NCBI GenBank assembly: GCA_902806595.1
Contig: CADCXC010000018.1
Coordinates: forward strand, 372,001 to 436,000
Direction of reading: 5' to 3'
From: Pyrenopolyporus hunteri
Taxonomy: Eukaryota > Ascomycota > Sordariomycetes > Xylariales > Hypoxylaceae
DNA: 64,000 nt
Each line of letters begins with the position of its first letter. Positions within the stretch are counted from its first letter, which is position 1. Positions 59,701 through 64,000 of the stretch are shown here, piece by piece. The translations under genes and the position numbers were made by a program. The notes below the pieces were generated by a model. The model did no database searches and was not told the origin of the DNA. It saw only the letters and a program-made list of their open reading frames with translations.

Positions 59701-60568
59701 ATAGTTGCCACCGTTGCATGGTCTCGGTTCCGTCTATTGTTCCTAATTCTATCAACCCATTAATCACAGACGCGAAGGCGCTTGTTTCGTCGTCTGATCC
59801 ATACCCTTCCCCGTTTCTTCGCGTGACCATCTCGTCTGGACCTCAGGAAAGAACTATACGCCGGGCTATCAGTATTAAAAGGCAAGCATATTCGCTCCCG
59901 TTTTCTATCCCCGTCCCGCCCCTCACTGCTGTCCCGCCGGGCCATATCCGTTGCGCCGCAGTTTTTAATTCTATTCTATTTATTTTATTTTATACTATTT
60001 TTTTTTTCTATTTCCCCCCCTTCCCTTCTTCCGATCCCGTTTCCCCTTTCGCGTAGCAGCTACGACTCATCTCCCGCCCGTGGTTACCACTTTGGAGGGG
60101 TGTGTGTGGTCTTTGCGGCTCTTACGACTTCCTCAACCAACTGCAAACATCCCGGTTCTCCTCCACAAACTTGGTACTCACCTTTTTTACTCGTACCTTC
60201 CTTAGGTATAGGGAGCGAATAGCAAACAGCTAACCTGTCTCGTTTAGTCTTGGTGGTCGATAGATAAACTTTTTTTTTTAACTCTGGTGGGGGCCTGCCA
60301 ACATCTGTCAAAGTCTCCTAGAGAGATCTCAGACGATCGGCTCGGATACATAAACACGCCCGCCGCCTAAAACAACTTCCCACAGATTGAGACGGGGAAA
60401 GCCAGTCTGGATCCAACTCCATTCGTGCCGCCAAAACAACAGGGAATTCTTTTGACGATAGCTCAATTTGCCAACTCTCTGACTTGCCAATTCGTCTGTT
60501 CGCCAATACGTTAATACGCCGTCTACCTGGAACTTCCAGGGCCACCTCTTCGGAGAGAAACATCCGCG

Positions 60569-62382
60569 ATGGATATCACGTCTCTGATTCCGGGTGTCTT
60601 TCGCCCAGACCTGGCTTTCCTTTCATCGCCAACTTTTTGGTGGTATACGTTTTGGGTCCTTTGGTAAGTTACGTTTATTCGCTCCGGCAGTAGTCCTTCT
60701 CCAAAGGAACGCCTCCCAGTTGGGATTTTTAGAGAAGTACCTAACTGTGTACCAGGCTGCATCGCTATGTGCGCCTGATCGTCCATGTCCTCAGCCATTG
60801 GTCTTACAAGTCGAAGCCCATCCCCAGTAAGCCCAAGTTTACTTCTAAGGACGTAACGGTCATCATTCCCACTATCCACAATCGTTTCGAGGAGCTTCGC
60901 CCCTCGCTTGGGAGTATTTTGGCTTGTGAACCGTACGAATTAATCCTCGTTACGACTGGGGACAAGCACGCTGCTCTAGAAAAGCTCGTGGAGACCTTCC
61001 GATCGTCCTCCAAGATTCGCGTGCTATCCACGCCCATCGCGAACAAGCGACTGCAGGTTTGCGAGGCGCTTCCCGAGGTGAACACAAGAATCACTATCAT
61101 GGCGGACGACGATGTGACTTGGCCTTCGACTCTTATGCCGTGGATCCTCGCCCCTTTTGAGGACGAGAAAATTGGTGGCGTTGGAACTTGCCAGCGCGTG
61201 CGTCGAGAGCCGGGTGGATCCCTGATAACTCAGGTCTTCAACTGGCTCGGAGCGGCCTACATTGAGCGCCGCAACTTCGAGATCTCGGCTACGCACAACG
61301 TCGACGGAGGGACCTCTTGCATGTCTGGACGTACCGGGGCTTATCGATCAGAGATCCTCTCGAGCCACGATTTTCTGGAAGGCTTCAAGACTGAGCGATG
61401 GCGCGACTACATCCTGAACGCTGACGACGACAACTTTGTTACCCGTTGGTTGGTGAGCCACCGGTGGAAGACTTGGATCCAGTACGAGCGAGAGTGCGAA
61501 ATCGAGACTACGCTTGAGAACGGCCTCAAGTTCCTCTACCAGTGTTCGCGATGGGCCCGAAGCAATTGGCGAAGCAACTGGACCAGCTTGATTCGAGAGC
61601 GACATGTGCTTACGTAAGTTACTTGACTGATTTGCTCTCCTCGTCTTCACAACACATGCAGAACCCCTGTCGCCCTTAATCCCCTGTCGCCCCTTTTTCC
61701 CCGGTTTCCCCCCTCGTTCGCCCAATCATAGGACGTGAATGTAATACCCCAACAGGGCTGGCTAGATTCGGATCGACTAACCCATGGTATTTTTCTTTTT
61801 AGTCAACAGCCATGGTCCACCTACGCTCTCCATATCGCAACTTTTACCTCTCTAGCTTTCGTCGTAGACCCCCTCTTGCTCGCCTCGCTGTGGTGGGGCA
61901 CCGAGGGGTGGGACTTGGACACGCGCCGACGCTGGTTCTGGGCTCAGTTCGTCTACATGTTCGCCTTTACGAAGGTGGTCAAGCTGGTCGGCCTTTTCCG
62001 ACGAAACCCGATCGATATCGTCTTCCTGCCCGTCTCCATCGTGTTCGGCTACTTCCATGGCTTGATTAAGCTGTATGCGCTGCTGACCTTGAACATGGTA
62101 CGGGGATTTTTGATGCGCCTCTCAATTGGTTTATTTCTTACGCTGACACAATTGTAGACCTCGTGGGGCAGCCGGCCTGATGGTGACGCCAACGATGCTC
62201 TTCGCATGTCTCGTCGTCCCCGAAGAAGCGAGAGTATTGCGACGCCTTCGCCTCGCCCTGACGATCTCGAATATATGATCAGCTACCGTGCGCGGAACGT
62301 CCGTCCGGCGTATTCAGAGAAGGAACCTCTCGGCTACGAAACAGAGACACCGCCGACCTCCCCGGGCGCCGGACTGCCGTAA
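60569..62382 (+). CDS. Family 2 processive glycosyltransferase (fungal polysaccharide synthase-like)
   Basis: Membrane glycosyltransferase, similar in layout to fungal GT2 proteins related to Cryptococcus Cps1 and to the GT2 reported as needed for hyphal growth of wheat-infecting fungi on solid surfaces. Four exons: 60569-60663, 60756-61613, 61803-62097 and 62158-62382, giving 490 residues. An N-terminal hydrophobic segment (FWWYTFWVLW, to residue 32) precedes KDVTVIIPTI at 63-72. The catalytic motifs are ADDDV at 148-152, GGTSCMSGRTGAYRSEI at 216-232, NADDDNF at 253-259 and the QCSRW (QxxRW-type) at 294-298. Exon 3 encodes several membrane helices. The C-terminal 75 residues are cytosolic and Ser/Pro/Arg-rich. 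Donors are GTAAGT, GTAAGT and GTACGG; acceptors are GTACCAG, TTTTTAG and ATTGTAG. The product polymer is unknown. Confidence 0.88.
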
Positions 62383-64000
62383 TGGCACGTTGGGGTGAGG
62401 GGATTATTTATTATTCAGCTATTTCGTACGGATGATTACGGGTTCCCAACGAGGAGGTTACGCATTTTACGATTCATGAGTGTTCTATTCACAATTCGTT
62501 TCGCTGAAAAGGCTTATCGGAAGAGGTCAAAACGGTACTCTCCTACGGTATTCGACCGCTGCCTGAGACATGGATTGCGGCCAATGACTTTCAGGCTATA
62601 AGACGGCATTCGTCCTTCGGATTTTTGGACGGTTATTCTACAAACCCACCCCCCTAAAACGGGTCCTGGTCTTAATCTCCTTGTCGAAACTGCGGAGGAA
62701 AATGGTTTCACCGCACTAAAGTAATGAGTTGATGGTTCGGAGTTTAGCACCGTGTCTACGACGAATGAGCTCGCGAGCTCTCGTATCCGCGAAGTAACCG
62801 TGCCAATATTTAATCGGACGGCTTCTACAGGATGGGCAGGTAGCATGTTCATTTCCTCTATTTCTTTCGCATCGCATAGTTCGGCATGCAGCATTTTTTT
62901 CTAGCACCCGGCTCTACCAAAAAGAAAATGGTTGGTACGGTTTCGCGCGTGCGTAAGGGAGAGACTTCACGGAGGTTTCTGGTTGGAGGGCAAAATTAGG
63001 GAAATAGATTGTGACTCTAGTCTGCATGGATGTGTCTTCGGATTCCTCATAGATGTATTAGAGGGGCATCATTCGAGACCAATGCGAGGCCGACAAGAGG
63101 AAGAGAAGAGGACGAAGAATAAATCAGAAGGGTCTTTCCTTTCCTTTTTTTTTCACATGTAACCGCGTACGTAATGGGACATTGGCTGGCCGGGGGAAAA
63201 AGAGAGAATGAATAGCGTCGTACTGCATACATGTAGTAAGATTTTTGATGCGATGTGACTTGCAACTTTTATTACCTATCCCAGACGTTTAAATGGGATA
63301 CAACCCAACCCACCATCACCAAGGCTGCCCAAGCTACCGATCCGACACCCCCGCGACATGCCGCGCCCGTCGTACAGCAAACGGGCACGACGCGGCATAT
63401 GCAAAATACGACTGAGCAGAATGCGAGATCGAGCACCCGAGAAGCTCATCAGGAGACCTGGCGTCGCACAGCAGCGACGGCAACAATCTCTCAGGGGTCC
63501 CCTCGAGCCTTGCGTAAGAATTGCCAAGGTCTATGTCAGCAGGGCAAGCTAAAGGGTCTTGTATTCCCCCAGCTTTAGACTATGCCAAGCCCGAGAGGCT
63601 CTGCTTATACATGCTCATAGGCCCCTTTTGCGATCCAGTCGGATGGCTTGACGACTCGTCTGCGTGCTTCCCCCTAGAGAGACGTGACGCGCGATTACCA
63701 TTGCTGATACTAAGAATGGCTATCGTTCGTCGTCTAGGCCGGGTCTAGACTCTCCAGCCTTACCGCATTCTACACCTTGCGGGAGCCCTCCCGCTAGGCA
63801 TATATACACGCATCTGGGACGTAAGGGCTATATCTGCCCATACGATCGCTGGTACCGTAGGCTTTCTCGTCAAAGCCGCCGTGCCTTACCTGAGTCTGGC
63901 CGCCGACCGGACGTTTACTAAGCGGAGGAGTTTCGGTTCCTAGATCATCAGGGCACAAGCCCTTGGGAGGCTACCGGACGCATCTACCGTCCATTAATCC
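62383..64000. other. Intergenic and window edge
   Basis: 3' flank of the GT2 gene followed by a section with no convincing gene. From about 63250 the sequence becomes more GC-rich. Between 63521 and 63992 one plus-strand frame stays open except for TAG codons at 63746 and about 63939, with a hydrophobic stretch (AGALPLGIYTRIWDV, AGTVGFLVKAAVPYLSLAAD). It may be a decayed coding fragment continuing past the window. Confidence 0.4.

Larger units (their letters stand above)
44443..60568. other. 16-kb gene-poor block
   Basis: No frame in these 16.1 kb shows a recognisable domain, signal peptide pattern or plausible exon chain on either strand. The longest ATG frame is 245 codons (54124-54861), with a composition unlike the window's genes. 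What is visible is simple sequence: an AT-dinucleotide run near 44500-44525, a poly-G run, purine tracts, ACAT and TACA arrays, a GATAAT array, a CTG-type array, many TAGGTACCTA-like motifs, and one tRNA-like relic. The final about 1 kb, which is T/C-rich, is the probable promoter and leader of the GT2 gene. It may be decayed DNA or long noncoding transcripts; sequence alone does not tell. Confidence 0.6.

Noticed and set aside
1..64000. CRISPR arrays, bacterial operons, rRNA operons and complete transposons
   Set aside because: No regularly spaced repeats, Shine-Dalgarno gene strings, rRNA blocks, long terminal repeats or transposase/reverse-transcriptase motifs were visible.

Overview
The window is nuclear DNA from a filamentous ascomycete (Pezizomycotina, probably Sordariomycetes; the class is an inference). 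The evidence is short introns of about 50-130 nt with GTRAGT donors and CTAAC/CTGAC branch sites, long intergenic spacers, and a fungal gene set. There is no prokaryotic operon, phage, CRISPR array, intact transposon or rRNA gene. All gene models below were assembled by hand from splice signals and reading-frame continuity.

Layout. 0.5-3.6 kb: a small membrane protein gene split by an in-frame TAG, and a 2EXR/F-box-like protein (both minus strand). 5.2-16.4 kb, all minus strand: Mediator subunit MED8, a choline-sulfatase, an MPDU1-like PQ-loop protein, a chromodomain protein and the G-alpha exchange factor RIC8. 17.7-25.6 kb, plus strand: a 1776-residue RIF1, divergent from RIC8, then glucose-6-phosphate 1-epimerase. 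26.5-40 kb, minus strand: a GC-rich SPRY protein with proline-rich repeats and PPxY motifs, a vacuolar-type Ca2+/H+ exchanger, an SRPK-like kinase, and a GPI-anchored GH76 mannosidase of the DFG5/DCW1 type. 43-44.4 kb: a disordered coiled-coil protein. 44.4-60.6 kb: a 16-kb stretch with no gene I can support. 60.6-62.4 kb, plus strand: a family 2 processive glycosyltransferase. The last 1.6 kb carries no convincing gene.

Functionally this is a housekeeping neighbourhood, not a pathway cluster. It covers transcription (MED8), chromatin and replication timing (chromodomain protein, RIF1), signalling (RIC8, SRPK), glycan and cell-wall work (MPDU1-like, GH76, GT2), ion homeostasis (CAX), sulfur scavenging (choline-sulfatase) and carbon metabolism.

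The most striking signals are: a predicted 3-nt micro-exon, followed by a 16-nt exon, in the Ca2+/H+ exchanger; an in-frame TAG dividing an otherwise open 274-codon frame at 518-1339; an 87-nt in-frame intron in the kinase activation segment; PP1-docking motifs and a cluster of ACGCGA boxes at RIF1; candidate Rsp5-adaptor features in the SPRY protein; and the 16-kb gene-poor block rich in TAGGTACCTA/TACATGTA-type motifs.
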